Source: Streptomyces xylophagus (GTDB lineage: Bacteria; Actinomycetota; Actinomycetes; Streptomycetales; Streptomycetaceae). Taken from it: a stretch of 64,000 nucleotides of DNA. The position numbers and the translations under genes were made by a program. The stretch spans positions 372,001 to 436,000 of the forward strand of contig NZ_JNWO01000005.1 in the NCBI RefSeq assembly GCF_000716435.1, read 5' to 3'. Shown piece after piece: positions 8,135-17,897 of the stretch (the first letter of the stretch is position 1; each line of letters opens with the position of its first letter). The notes below the pieces were generated by a model. It did no database searches, had not been told where the DNA came from, and was given only the letters and a program-made list of their open reading frames with translations.

Positions 8135-11100
8135 ATGCCGCGCGCACTGTGCTACGCCGATGCCGTCAAACTGCTTGGTGGCGACAGCCCGTTGGTGAGG
8201 GTGATCGACCGACTGACCGGCGGACTCCTCCTGATGGCGACCGGGGGCGGAAGCGAGTTGGCACTCAACCTCTTCGACGCGAAAGGTGAACTGGCCGCAG
8301 CCAGCGGGCAGTTGGTGGGGCGTCTGAGGGACAGGCTGCACGGGCTGAGCCGCATCGACCGCACCCAACGGCTGACGGCCGCGCACAAGGTCATCGTCCT
8401 GACTTCCTACTTCGAGGCACTGAGCACGGTCGAGCTTCCCTTCGGCCGAGATGCACTCCCTCGAGGCCGAGCCTCCCAAGTGGTGCTGGCCACCGGCGAG
8501 TCGGCGTCCTCGGACAGGCTGGGGGACCTCGCCACCATTCTCAGTGACACCAGCGTGCCCGGAGAATGCCTGCCGTTCGGCGGGGAGACGCCGTCCGACG
8601 AACTGCGGCGGTTCTACCGCTCCGTCAGCGCGCGGATCATCACCTATGTGCACGGGCTCGATGCGTGGAGTGCGGTCAGCCCCAGCAGGCAGGCCGGCTT
8701 CACTGGCTCTCTGGCCGACGAGATACCCGCGCTCGCTCTGCGCGGCTACGAGGAGCACCTGCGGCGCCTGGCAGGTGAGTTCCCCGAGGTGGCGTTCTGG
8801 ACACACCGGCAGGGTCTTGGCTCGGTCCATGAACAGCTCCGACAACTGCACACCGGACTGGAGGGGTTGGGCCAGGTCCTCGGCGAGATCGCGTCCGGTG
8901 CTCTTCCGGACGACCGGCGCGATGCTCTGGCTCGCCGCTACCGCAACACCCTGGAGCGGCCGATCGTTGCGACCGGAGAGGTGCCCGCGGGCCTGAGTAT
9001 CCCGTCTCTGGCCGTCGCCTACATCAACCACCGCTACCGCGCGGCTCCCGCCACGGTCGCCGCCCGGCTGGACCGGGAGTCCTGGTGGCAGGAGTTCCCC
9101 GTGCAGGAGGACGTGCAGGAGTTCCTGGCCGGTTATCTGACCTCGGCCCGTGCCACCGAGGGCCCGTTGGTCGTACTCGGTCAGCCCGGATCGGGAAAGT
9201 CCGTGCTGACCATGGCGCTGGCGGCTCGTCTGCCCGCCCGCGACTTCCTGACGATCAGGGTCTCCCTGAGGGAGGTGCCGGCGGACACCGATTTACAGTC
9301 CCAGATCGAATACGCGATCCGCGATGCCACCGGCGAGAACCTCTCCTGGCCGATGCTGGCCCGGTCGGCCGGCGACGCCCTCCCAGTGGTCTTGTTGGAC
9401 GGCTTCGACGAACTTCTGCAGGCCACCGGAACCGGCCAGACCGACTACCTGGAACAGATCACACGCTTCCAGGAGCGGGAGGCCGACCAAGGACGGCCGG
9501 TCGCCGTGATCGTCACCAGTCGTACCGCCGTCGCCGACCGGGCCCGGATCCCGCAGTCGGGAGCCGTAGCCCTGAGGCTGGAGGCGTTCTCCGAGAACCA
9601 GGTGGAACGCTGGCTGACGGTCTGGAACGACCACAACTCCACTTACCTTACGGAACACGGGCTGAGCACGCTTCCGGCGAGCGTGGTGCTGCAGCAGCCG
9701 GACCTCGCGGCCCAGCCGCTGCTGCTGATGATGCTGGCCCTCTACGATCTTGCGGGCAACGCACTCCAGCGCTACGGCGAGGGCCTCGATGAGGCCGACC
9801 TCTATGAGCGGATCCTCACCAGTTTCGCCGAGCGCGAGGTCCGCAAGACCAGGCCCGAGCTGCATGCGGGCCCCCTGCAGACCGCGGTCGAGGAGGAGTT
9901 GCTGCTTTTGTCGGTCGCCGCGTTCGCGATGTTCAACCGGGGTCGGCAGTGGGCGGCGGAGGACGAGCTGTCCGCCGACCTCGTCGCCATGCTCGGCGAC
10001 ACCGTCGTACCCCGCGGCGCGACGGGATTCCATGCCGCCGCCACCCCTGCGCAGACGCTGGTCGGCCGCTTCTTCTTCATCCACGAGGCACAGGCCCTGC
10101 GTAACGACGTCCGGCTCACCTCGTGCGAGTTCCTGCACGCCACCTTCGGCGAGTACCTGGTGGCCCGCCTGACCGTCCGCGAACTCGACGACCTTGCCCT
10201 GGTCGCCTCGGCGCGCAGGCGGCACACCGGCGACGACGGGTTCCTCCGCGCGCTACTGTCCTTCTCTCCCCTGACTATCCGGGGGAAGATCATTGACTTC
10301 CTCACCTCGTTGATGCAGCGGCTCCCGGCGGAGCGGCGTGCCCTTGCCCGAGAGGTCCTGCTCACCGCGTTCCGCAGCGCCCTCGCACCCTGGAAGGACG
10401 TTGGCCACGAGGGCTATGGCCCGGAACAGGTCAGCATGCCCGCACGGCACGCGGCGTACTCGGCGAACCTCGTCGTCCTCATCCTCATGGCAGGCCATCC
10501 CGAACCGGTCACCGGCCGGGACCTGTTCCCTCAGACTCCGTCAGTCAAGTACGACTGGCGTCGTCATGCGATGCTCTGGCGCTCTCAGTTCACCACCGAG
10601 GGGTGGACCAGCCTTGCCCCCCGGCTGCGGCTGGAACGCACCTGGACGTGCGGAGAGCGGGACATCTCCCTCAGCATCGCCCACTGGACGCCTCCCGACC
10701 CAGAGGGTTTCTGGGTCTCCAACATTCCCCCGGAGAACGAGGAGGGGTGGGTGGGATGGAGCCACGTACTGGTGGAAGACCTCCGCCGGGAAAGCTATTT
10801 CACCTGTGATCTGGCCGAGGACATCGCATGGCACGCGCTGCTGCCGATCATCGAGGCCCTGGACGTGACGACGTCGGTGAGTCGCGAAGGCACCGACGCC
10901 ACCACGGCCTTCGGTGTTCTGTCCGGCGGACGAGCTGTCTCGGCTGCGCAGGCGATTCTCGCGCTGTGGGTGGTTTCCAGCGGTCCCACGACCACGGAAG
11001 AACTCCAGCAGTCCTATGAGACCTGTCTCAGAGTCATCGGCTACAGCCGCCCCCAGAGCGACCGGAACCTACACGTTCTACTTGCCCGTGTTCTACGACA

Positions 11101-11278
11101 GTTGGCCGCCGACCGGGACAGGCTCTCCCCCGAATTCCGGGACAAGCTGCTGCAGGACGTCTTCCGCCCCTCTCTCCTCGCCGATGTAAATCTGGACCAG
11201 CATCCAACCGTCCGGCAGTGGGCTGCCCAGGCTTTCGGAGACGTCGGCTTCACGGACCCCGCTCACCCCGGCACCTGA
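8135..11278 (+). CDS. NACHT-type STAND NTPase
   Basis: A 1047-residue protein. The first 300 or so residues are helical and resemble the N-terminal helical domains that precede bacterial NACHT modules. The NACHT core follows: Walker A GQPGSGKS (349-356), Walker B VVLLDGFDELL with the acidic pair near 422-426, and a sensor-like VIVTSR. A helical region and a C-terminal part of about 400 residues without obvious repeats probably form the sensor. Bacterial NACHT proteins act as phage sensors that oligomerise and trigger cell death or block infection. No separate effector such as a nuclease or TIR domain is recognisable, so the effector may be the N-terminal helices. The start at 8135 has GGGGG upstream (8124-8128). 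A TTA codon occurs at 9293-9295. Confidence 0.85.
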   Translation: MPRALCYADAVKLLGGDSPLVRVIDRLTGGLLLMATGGGSELALNLFDAKGELAAASGQLVGRLRDRLHGLSRIDRTQRLTAAHKVIVLTSYFEALSTVELPFGRDALPRGRASQVVLATGESASSDRLGDLATILSDTSVPGECLPFGGETPSDELRRFYRSVSARIITYVHGLDAWSAVSPSRQAGFTGSLADEIPALALRGYEEHLRRLAGEFPEVAFWTHRQGLGSVHEQLRQLHTGLEGLGQVLGEIASGALPDDRRDALARRYRNTLERPIVATGEVPAGLSIPSLAVAYINHRYRAAPATVAARLDRESWWQEFPVQEDVQEFLAGYLTSARATEGPLVVLGQPGSGKSVLTMALAARLPARDFLTIRVSLREVPADTDLQSQIEYAIRDATGENLSWPMLARSAGDALPVVLLDGFDELLQATGTGQTDYLEQITRFQEREADQGRPVAVIVTSRTAVADRARIPQSGAVALRLEAFSENQVERWLTVWNDHNSTYLTEHGLSTLPASVVLQQPDLAAQPLLLMMLALYDLAGNALQRYGEGLDEADLYERILTSFAEREVRKTRPELHAGPLQTAVEEELLLLSVAAFAMFNRGRQWAAEDELSADLVAMLGDTVVPRGATGFHAAATPAQTLVGRFFFIHEAQALRNDVRLTSCEFLHATFGEYLVARLTVRELDDLALVASARRRHTGDDGFLRALLSFSPLTIRGKIIDFLTSLMQRLPAERRALAREVLLTAFRSALAPWKDVGHEGYGPEQVSMPARHAAYSANLVVLILMAGHPEPVTGRDLFPQTPSVKYDWRRHAMLWRSQFTTEGWTSLAPRLRLERTWTCGERDISLSIAHWTPPDPEGFWVSNIPPENEEGWVGWSHVLVEDLRRESYFTCDLAEDIAWHALLPIIEALDVTTSVSREGTDATTAFGVLSGGRAVSAAQAILALWVVSSGPTTTEELQQSYETCLRVIGYSRPQSDRNLHVLLARVLRQLAADRDRLSPEFRDKLLQDVFRPSLLADVNLDQHPTVRQWAAQAFGDVGFTDPAHPGT

Positions 11279-12091
11279 TCCCCTGTACGGGTCGTCCCAC
11301 GGACCCGAGGGTGGTGACAAGGCCAACCTGGGCAAGGACGCCCGGCCTACCGCATGACGACGCCAGCCTCTCCACCGTCCTGCGCCTCCGCAGCCGTGTC
11401 GCTCAGAGTAATCCCCGCAGGCACACACCGAACGACACGGACGCTGCCACAAGACTGCGGGGTGTGCTGCTGCTCGCTCAGGGGGAGGAGCGAGTACCCG
11501 AGCACTGGCCGTGCGCCCCCTTTGAGCGGGCGGAGGGTCGTCCGCGCAGATGCTTGGGAGCGTGTCACGAGAGTGGTCCCGACGGGGCCGGAGGCACTTC
11601 TCCGGTGGTGCGCGGAGATAGGACCGGGGCTCGGCCGGTGGTCAGCTCCTCAGCAGCCACGCACACAGGGTGTCCGCTGACTACTTCCTGTGGTCCTTCA
11701 CGCCTGTCCTGATGCTCGAGGTCGTGCCGTCCGTGGACGGTTCCAACCGCTACAGACGGGAGCCCGGTTCGGTGGGGTGCGCCTCGGCGACCATGACCGC
11801 CAGGACATAGGCGAGGGCAATGTGCCGCAGTCTCGTGTAATGGGCAGCCAGGAGGGATGCCACCCGCGCGCAATCGTTGCCCTACTTCACTCGCAGGTGA
11901 TCGGTACGCCGGGCTATGGCGCGTTGATGCCGGGTGTCTGTCGACGAAGTCCGCCACTAACGGGGACTTGCTGCGCAAGAAGCTGCTGCATGTCCAGAAA
12001 CGGCCGTAGCTGAGGCCTGTCGCGTTGCCTGATTTGTGGCGGTCATGGATTCTGGAAAGCTTGCCACGGTGGCAGGCGTTTGGGGGATGTG
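11279..12091 (+). other. Long spacer between NACHT and helicase genes
   Basis: About 810 bases without a gene I can defend. Open frames on both strands (for example 11690-12013 forward, 11565-11978 reverse) have skewed composition and no motif. Some reverse-strand text near 11760-11900 is protein-like but matches nothing I know. It may be eroded coding DNA separating two independently acquired defence modules. A GGGGGA element at 12082-12087 is the ribosome binding site of the next gene. Confidence 0.35.
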
Positions 12092-15000
12092 ATGACCCGC
12101 CCGGCGGTACGCGATGGCAGTGATCCCAAGGCCATCCGCGATACTCGTGTGTTGGTCGACTGTCTGCAGGAGCTGGTGCGAGGTGCCTACCGGCCCGTCA
12201 GGAACTGTGCCAAGTACTCAGAGGTGGTGTGGTTCGCGGAGGTGCCCGAAGGGCTCGTCCGCCGTTCCCGGGATGCCGACTCCCGGATCATGCTGGTCAA
12301 GCACCGTCCGCCTCTTGATCCACCACGTTTGCCTGCCATCCTGGACGGCCGCGTGTCGGTCGAGGCCGCAGCCACCGCTGCTGCCGAGCCTCCCGAGCTG
12401 ATTGACGACCCGCTGATCGATGGTGGACAGGTCGAAGTCCCCGCCGACCAGGGTGAGATCCCACTGGCGTTGGACATCGGCACGTCGGAGGTCCGCAAGG
12501 CCTACGAAGCCTGGGCCGGACGATGGAAGACGTGGGCGCAGGACGAACAAGAGGCCGAACCGCAGCGCCGTCTGCATCAGCAGCTGTACCGGATAGCCAA
12601 GAAGATCCAGCAGGACGGTGACACGTTCGAAGTCGTCCTGGCAGTAGGGCTCTTGCAGATGGGGGCTGAGCGCGCTTCGGCTCGGGTGCGCAGGCACCTT
12701 GTGACTGCGCCCGTTATTCTCACAGTTGATCCGAATTCGGTCAATATAACGGTGTCCCTGGTGCCGGGGCAGTCGGGCCGTCTGGAAGACACTGAGTTCC
12801 TCAGCGAGTCCGACGGCTACACCTCGGAGTTGCTGGGGGTCGTGCGTGCTGATGTCGATGACGTCGCCTATGACCCACTGTCGGACCGGGCGACAGAAGC
12901 CCTGCGCTCGTGGTCACAGCGGGCCTTCGGAGTCGAACGAACGCTTCCGTTCGATGCGGGCAGAGAGCATCCCGACCTCACCGCAGACCCGCGGGCGCGT
13001 TCGCTGCATCGCGCGCCGGCGCTCATCTTGCGCGAACACGGTCAGCGCTCGGTGCTCGGCTTCTTCGAGGGCATCGCCCGAGTGTTGAAACGTCCAGGAA
13101 CGCAAGCCCCCTTGGGGCTGGCGCAGCTGCTGTACGACCTCGAACCGGAGCAGCGCATGGCCTGGCGGAGCAGAAGTGGCTCCGTTCCTCCGGCACTGGG
13201 CCCGGAACCGTTGTTCCCGATGGTCACCAATGCGGCCCAGCTGGATGTTCTGGACAGGCTGCAGCGCGACACCAGTGTCGTGGTCCAGGGACCGCCGGGG
13301 ACAGGAAAGACCCACACGATCAGCAACCTGATCGCAGCGCTCCTCGCGGACGGGAAGCGAGTTCTGGTCACGAGCGAAAAGGGCCAGGCCCTGAAGGTGC
13401 TGCGCGACCAGCTGCCCGCGAAGCTGCGCAGCATGTGTGTCATCCAGCGCGATCATTGGCAGGGCGGCAGCTCTGATCTGCGCCAGTCCCTCGGGGCTTT
13501 GGCCCACCTGAGTGCGACCACGAATCCCGAGAGGCTTCAGCGGCGTATCGAGGACCAGCAGGCTCAGCGACACCAGCTCATGGCGGAACGGGCCAGGTTG
13601 CGGGAGGGCTTGCGGGCGGTGCGAGAAGTCGAGTGGTACGAGCACTCCGAGATCGCGCCGGGATACCGCGGCCGTCTCGACGAGATTGTGCAGGCAGTTG
13701 ATCGCGGCGCAGCCGAATACGAGTGGCTGTCGCCGCTGCCTGCGCAGTCGGAGCACCTGCCGCCTCTGAGCACGGACGAGGCGCAGCGACTGTGGCTCCT
13801 GGTCACCCTGCACGGCCCGGGAATCCTCGACGCGCACATCCAGTACTGCCCCGATCCCGCCACGCTGCCGAACCCCGCGGACGTCGCCGGCCGGATCAAG
13901 GATCTGGAAGCCGCCGAGCAAGCTCTTGGCCCGGAGCCCGTCATGCCACTGGCCTGGACGCTGGCCGGCCACGGCGACGCGGAGCTCACGGTCCTGGAAA
14001 CGCTGCTCGATCAAGCCCAGCAGGCCCTGCAGAGTGTGGGACTGTCCGCGGATCCTGTGTCGTGGCAGGAAGAGTCCTGGTCCACCCGTGCACTTCAGGA
14101 CGGCATCGCACGCCGATGGCAGCAAATGTGGGACAGCATCCGAAACGCCTCACAGCGCGCCCAGCAGACACAGGAGGAGATAGCGGCCGCCTCCTTCCCC
14201 GAGGTGGAGATACCGAAGCTTTCCGAAAGCGAGGAGAAAGAGCTCCTGATCAGCGGCCGCAAGGTGGAGCAGTACGTCCTGCAGGGCGGGCAGTTGAACA
14301 AACGCTGGCCACGGCCAGCCGTTCTTAAGCAAGCCCGTGTCCTGCTGGAGCAGTGCCGTGTCGAAGGCATGGCGCCCGCCGGCCGGGAGCAGATCGCCGC
14401 CGTGGTGCGCCATCTGGAGATGCGCGCCCACGCCCGTGTCCTGCGCGACCGATGGGCAGGTGTCGGATCGACCGTAGGGCAGGACACGGCCGAGTTGCTG
14501 GTCTCCGAACTCCTGGACAGAGCAGCAGACTTGCAGGCCATCGATACGTGTGTCGAGGTCATCCGCCAAGTCCACGCAACCTTGCTGTCCCGCGGCATCC
14601 CGGCATCGGTCACCACTCCTGAACAATGGCAGGACATCCGCCACGCGGCGGCACAGGCACGGCAGTTGCTGCAGGTCCGGACAGCAGGCCGACAGCTCGA
14701 CGACCTCCTCACTGCTCTTCCGCAGCCACAACCACATGCCGTTGAGGAACTCCAGCACGCGGCTGATGCGGCAGCCGCACGCGACGCACAGGCCTACGCA
14801 CGCGCGGTGGAAGCACTGGAAGTGGCCTACCAGCGAGAAGCGGACCGGCGCGAGACCGGCAAACTCTTCCAGCGGCTCAGCGAAGCCCACCCGGAGCTGG
14901 CACAGGCATTCGCTGCCGATCCCCTTGCCGGGGACTGGCGTGCCCGGTTCACCGCCTTGCCTCAGGCCTGGGCATGGCGCCAAGCACAGGACTTCCTCGA

Positions 15001-16669
15001 CACGCATTTGCTTCCCGGACGTGAAGAGCAGTTGGACGGGGAACTGGCACAGGTCGAAGCCCGACTCAACGACCTGGTCGAACAACTCGTCTGCGACCGT
15101 GCGGCTCTCCACTGCGTAAGCCGGATGACCACGAAGCACAAGCAAGCCCTGGCCGCCTACGCCAGCGCCATCGCCAACGCCGGTCAAGGAACGACCGAAT
15201 ACGGCAAACGCCATCAGCGCCACGCGCGCTCAGCCATGCAGACAGCTCAGGGCGCGGTACCGGCGTGGATCATGCCGCTGAGGCAGGTAGCCGAAACGAT
15301 CAGCCCGGAACCGGACACCTTTGACGTCGTGATCGTCGACGAAGCAAGCCAAGTCGGGCTGAACGGCCTGCTGCTGCTCTGGCTCGCCCCGCGGATCATC
15401 GTCGTCGGAGACGACCGCCAGTGCGCGCCCTCCTACACTGGCAGCAAGCACGACCGGATCACCCAGATCTTCGACGAACGCCTGGCCGCACTCGAACCCT
15501 GGCAACGCGAAGGCTTCGATCCCAAATCCAACCTGTACGAACTGCTGTCATCCCGCTTCACCGAAGTGATCCGCCTCACCGAGCACTTCCGCTGCATGCC
15601 CGAGATCATCAAGTGGTCTTCCCTGCAGTTCTACCCCGACAACCAGCTCATCCTGCTGCGCCAGCACGGCTCGGACCGGCTTCCCCCGCTGAAAGTGATC
15701 CACCTTCCCGAGGGGCACTGCGAAGGACGCAGGGACAAGTTGATCAACCGGCCAGAAGCGGAAGCTGTCGTCGACCAACTTCACCGCCTCACCCAGGATC
15801 CCGCCTACGCAGGTCGCAGCATGGGCGTGATCATCCTGCGTCAGGGCGCCCAGACGCGGCTCGTACAGGACCTTGTCGACCAGCGCATCGACATGCCCGC
15901 CCGCGAACGCCACAACATCCAGGTCGGCACCCCCGAGGAATTCCAGGGCGACCAACGCGACGTCATCCTGCTGTCGATGGTCGTCGACGGCCGCAACGTC
16001 ATCGCCGCGACCGGCCGCCACCACGAACGACGCTTCAATGTCGCCGCCAGCCGAGCCCGGGACCAGATGTGGCTCTTCCACTCCATGACCGCCGACCAGC
16101 TCAGCAGCAAGGACCTGCGCCACTCCCTGCTCACCTACATGCAAAGCCCGCCCCCGCCCTACACCCACGCCTACCAGCCCACCAACGTCAGCCCGGATCA
16201 GCACTGCAAGCCGTTCGGTTCACTCTTCGAACAGCGCGTTTTCCTGCGCATCAAGGAACGCGGATACGACGTGGTGCCGCAATGGGAAGTCAACGGTAAA
16301 TACATCGACCTCGTCGTCACCGGAGACCACGGGCGTCTCGCCATCGAATGCGACGGAAGCCCCTACCACTCCGACAGGCGGCAGATCCACGACGACGCCG
16401 AGCGGGAACGGGAACTGCGCCGCGCCGGCTGGACCTTCTGGCGCGTACGCAGCAGTGCCTTTGCTCTCTCACCGGAAGAGGCCCTGGCCCCCCTGTGGAA
16501 ACGCCTGACCGACCTGGGCATCCACCCGCGCACCGCGTCGGCGACATCAACGGATGACACCGGATCTCACGCGTCATGGACACCGGTCGGGCTGGCAGAA
16601 GCCGAACCCGATGACGAAGACACGGACCCCTACGACGGCGAGCTGGACGACGACAGCGAGGCAGCCTGA
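12092..16669 (+). CDS. SF1 (Upf1-like) helicase with C-terminal Vsr-like nuclease domain
   Basis: A 1525-residue protein. A poorly conserved N-terminus precedes an SF1 helicase core split by a long helical insertion: Walker A QGPPGTGKTHT (about 399-409), then roughly 650 helical residues, then Walker B VIVDEASQVG (about 1080-1089), VVGDDRQCAPS, LTEHFRCMPEI, VGTPEEFQGDQRDVILLSMV and FNVAASRARDQMW. The last 150 residues form a Vsr/DUF559-type endonuclease with FEQRVFLRIKERGY, then KYIDLVV and LAIECDGSPYHSD. Helicase-Vsr fusions of this type are known as the phage-defence protein Hhe and relatives. ATG at 12092 is preferred over TTG at 12080 because GGGGGA lies just before it. It is followed one base later by the HEPN gene, so they probably act together. 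Confidence 0.85.
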   Translation: MTRPAVRDGSDPKAIRDTRVLVDCLQELVRGAYRPVRNCAKYSEVVWFAEVPEGLVRRSRDADSRIMLVKHRPPLDPPRLPAILDGRVSVEAAATAAAEPPELIDDPLIDGGQVEVPADQGEIPLALDIGTSEVRKAYEAWAGRWKTWAQDEQEAEPQRRLHQQLYRIAKKIQQDGDTFEVVLAVGLLQMGAERASARVRRHLVTAPVILTVDPNSVNITVSLVPGQSGRLEDTEFLSESDGYTSELLGVVRADVDDVAYDPLSDRATEALRSWSQRAFGVERTLPFDAGREHPDLTADPRARSLHRAPALILREHGQRSVLGFFEGIARVLKRPGTQAPLGLAQLLYDLEPEQRMAWRSRSGSVPPALGPEPLFPMVTNAAQLDVLDRLQRDTSVVVQGPPGTGKTHTISNLIAALLADGKRVLVTSEKGQALKVLRDQLPAKLRSMCVIQRDHWQGGSSDLRQSLGALAHLSATTNPERLQRRIEDQQAQRHQLMAERARLREGLRAVREVEWYEHSEIAPGYRGRLDEIVQAVDRGAAEYEWLSPLPAQSEHLPPLSTDEAQRLWLLVTLHGPGILDAHIQYCPDPATLPNPADVAGRIKDLEAAEQALGPEPVMPLAWTLAGHGDAELTVLETLLDQAQQALQSVGLSADPVSWQEESWSTRALQDGIARRWQQMWDSIRNASQRAQQTQEEIAAASFPEVEIPKLSESEEKELLISGRKVEQYVLQGGQLNKRWPRPAVLKQARVLLEQCRVEGMAPAGREQIAAVVRHLEMRAHARVLRDRWAGVGSTVGQDTAELLVSELLDRAADLQAIDTCVEVIRQVHATLLSRGIPASVTTPEQWQDIRHAAAQARQLLQVRTAGRQLDDLLTALPQPQPHAVEELQHAADAAAARDAQAYARAVEALEVAYQREADRRETGKLFQRLSEAHPELAQAFAADPLAGDWRARFTALPQAWAWRQAQDFLDTHLLPGREEQLDGELAQVEARLNDLVEQLVCDRAALHCVSRMTTKHKQALAAYASAIANAGQGTTEYGKRHQRHARSAMQTAQGAVPAWIMPLRQVAETISPEPDTFDVVIVDEASQVGLNGLLLLWLAPRIIVVGDDRQCAPSYTGSKHDRITQIFDERLAALEPWQREGFDPKSNLYELLSSRFTEVIRLTEHFRCMPEIIKWSSLQFYPDNQLILLRQHGSDRLPPLKVIHLPEGHCEGRRDKLINRPEAEAVVDQLHRLTQDPAYAGRSMGVIILRQGAQTRLVQDLVDQRIDMPARERHNIQVGTPEEFQGDQRDVILLSMVVDGRNVIAATGRHHERRFNVAASRARDQMWLFHSMTADQLSSKDLRHSLLTYMQSPPPPYTHAYQPTNVSPDQHCKPFGSLFEQRVFLRIKERGYDVVPQWEVNGKYIDLVVTGDHGRLAIECDGSPYHSDRRQIHDDAERERELRRAGWTFWRVRSSAFALSPEEALAPLWKRLTDLGIHPRTASATSTDDTGSHASWTPVGLAEAEPDDEDTDPYDGELDDDSEAA

Positions 16670-16670
16670 C

Positions 16671-17486
16671 ATGGAGAACTTGGACGACAGCACACTCGAC
16701 GAACTCGCCGCCATGATCTGCGGCGATGAGCCCGGCATGAAACGACGGCGTGGATGGGAGCTGGCGCTCTTCCTTCGCCGGGCCGGCTGGGAAGACGTTC
16801 CCGATCACGACGGAAGCCCACGGCAGCCCTGGATCCTGGACCTCCTGCGCGAACGGAAAGAGGACGACTCCGGCGACATCGAACGCGTCGTCCTGCGACT
16901 GGCCGACCGCCGGGAGTACCAGCAACAGCCCAGCGAATACGACAGCGTCATCGAACGCCTTCAGGAAGTCCTGGCCCTGGAAGGCCGCCGCATCGACTAC
17001 CGAAACGGTCAACCCGTCCTTGTCGCGCACGACCCCGACGAACAACCGCGCCTACAGCGGGTGGAACTCAAAGTGGCCATCACCGACATTGTCGCCGACC
17101 CGGACCTGGCCCGCGCAGTGCAACTGCGCCTCGATGAGGCACACATCTGCCAAGAACACGGCGCCTACACGTCCGCGGTCATCATGCTCGGCAGCCTCCT
17201 GGAAGGCGTCCTTGTCCACGCAGCTGAAGCCAGGCCCGCAAGCGTGGCTCTTTCCAGGCCGCTACGCGCTACCGGGTTGCAGGATCTGGTCCAGCACGCC
17301 CACGCCAATGGATGGATCGACCAGGACGCGAAGATGGCCTCGGAATTGCTGCGGACTTACCGCAACCTGGTCCACCCTCTCGCGGAGAAACGAGCCAAAC
17401 ACAGTGCAGACTTCGACACGGCCGATCTCTGCTGGTCCACGGTCAACGCTGTTCTCAACGATCTGGCGGCGAGCAAACCCCAATAG
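16671..17486 (+). CDS. HEPN-domain protein (abortive-infection type) paired with helicase-nuclease
   Basis: A 271-residue protein starting one base after the helicase stop codon, so translation is coupled. The C-terminal half resembles the abortive-infection C-terminal/HEPN fold: DEAHICQEHGAYTSAVIMLG, then GLQDLVQHAHANGWI and the motif RTYRNLVHP (R228 to H235), which satisfies the R-x(4-6)-H signature of HEPN RNases. The N-terminal half (LDELAAMICGDEPGMKRRRG, WELALFLRRAGW) resembles an AbiJ-like N-terminal module, with lower confidence. HEPN toxins cut RNA and stop growth of infected cells. A helicase-nuclease sensor paired with a HEPN RNase effector is a reasonable model but is inferred from adjacency. 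Confidence 0.7.
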   Translation: MENLDDSTLDELAAMICGDEPGMKRRRGWELALFLRRAGWEDVPDHDGSPRQPWILDLLRERKEDDSGDIERVVLRLADRREYQQQPSEYDSVIERLQEVLALEGRRIDYRNGQPVLVAHDPDEQPRLQRVELKVAITDIVADPDLARAVQLRLDEAHICQEHGAYTSAVIMLGSLLEGVLVHAAEARPASVALSRPLRATGLQDLVQHAHANGWIDQDAKMASELLRTYRNLVHPLAEKRAKHSADFDTADLCWSTVNAVLNDLAASKPQ

Positions 17487-17561
17487 ACACGGGATGTTAT
17501 GCCCCGGTTCTGATGGAGTCAGGCTGCTGAACAATTGACCGTCCAGCAGCCTTCGGAGGCC

Positions 17562-17880
17562 ATGATGCCCCGTAACTATCCGCCCGAGTTCCGCCGTAAG
17601 GGTCTCGATCTCGCGGCATCCGGAAGGTAGGTCGCCGAGATCGCCCGGCTCCTTGGCGCCGGCGACCGGACGATCTATGTCTGGCATCGCGAGTACCTCA
17701 TCGATACGGGACAGGTGCCCGGCACGAACAGCAGCGACCTGTCCGAACTTGCTGTGGCCCGGAAACGCCCGCCGAGCTGGAACCTGGTTGGCTATCCACG
17801 GCCATGCTGTCGAACTGCTGGGTGAGGTGATGGCCCCAAGAGCGGTTCGAAGCTATCCGCGTGATGGCCGGTGAGTATCT
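17562..17880 (+). mobile_element. Remnant of an IS3-family transposase
   Basis: From ATG at 17562/17565 the frame reads NYPPEFRRKGLDLAASGR, meets a TAG at 17628-17630, and continues as VAEIARLLGAGDRTIYVWHR. This is the helix-turn-helix N-terminus of IS3-family OrfA. Further pieces in shifted frames (AIHGHAVELLGEVMAP, then FEAIRVMAGEYL) correspond to the end of OrfA and the beginning of OrfB. The catalytic DDE domain is absent. The element is dead and marks the right-hand side of the defence island. No terminal inverted repeats were identified. Confidence 0.75.
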
Positions 17881-17897
17881 GATGGGGAGGGCTATGC

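Noticed and set aside
11690..12013. Possible small gene in the NACHT-helicase spacer
   Set aside because: No motif, no ribosome binding site and cysteine/arginine-rich text; not reported as a gene.
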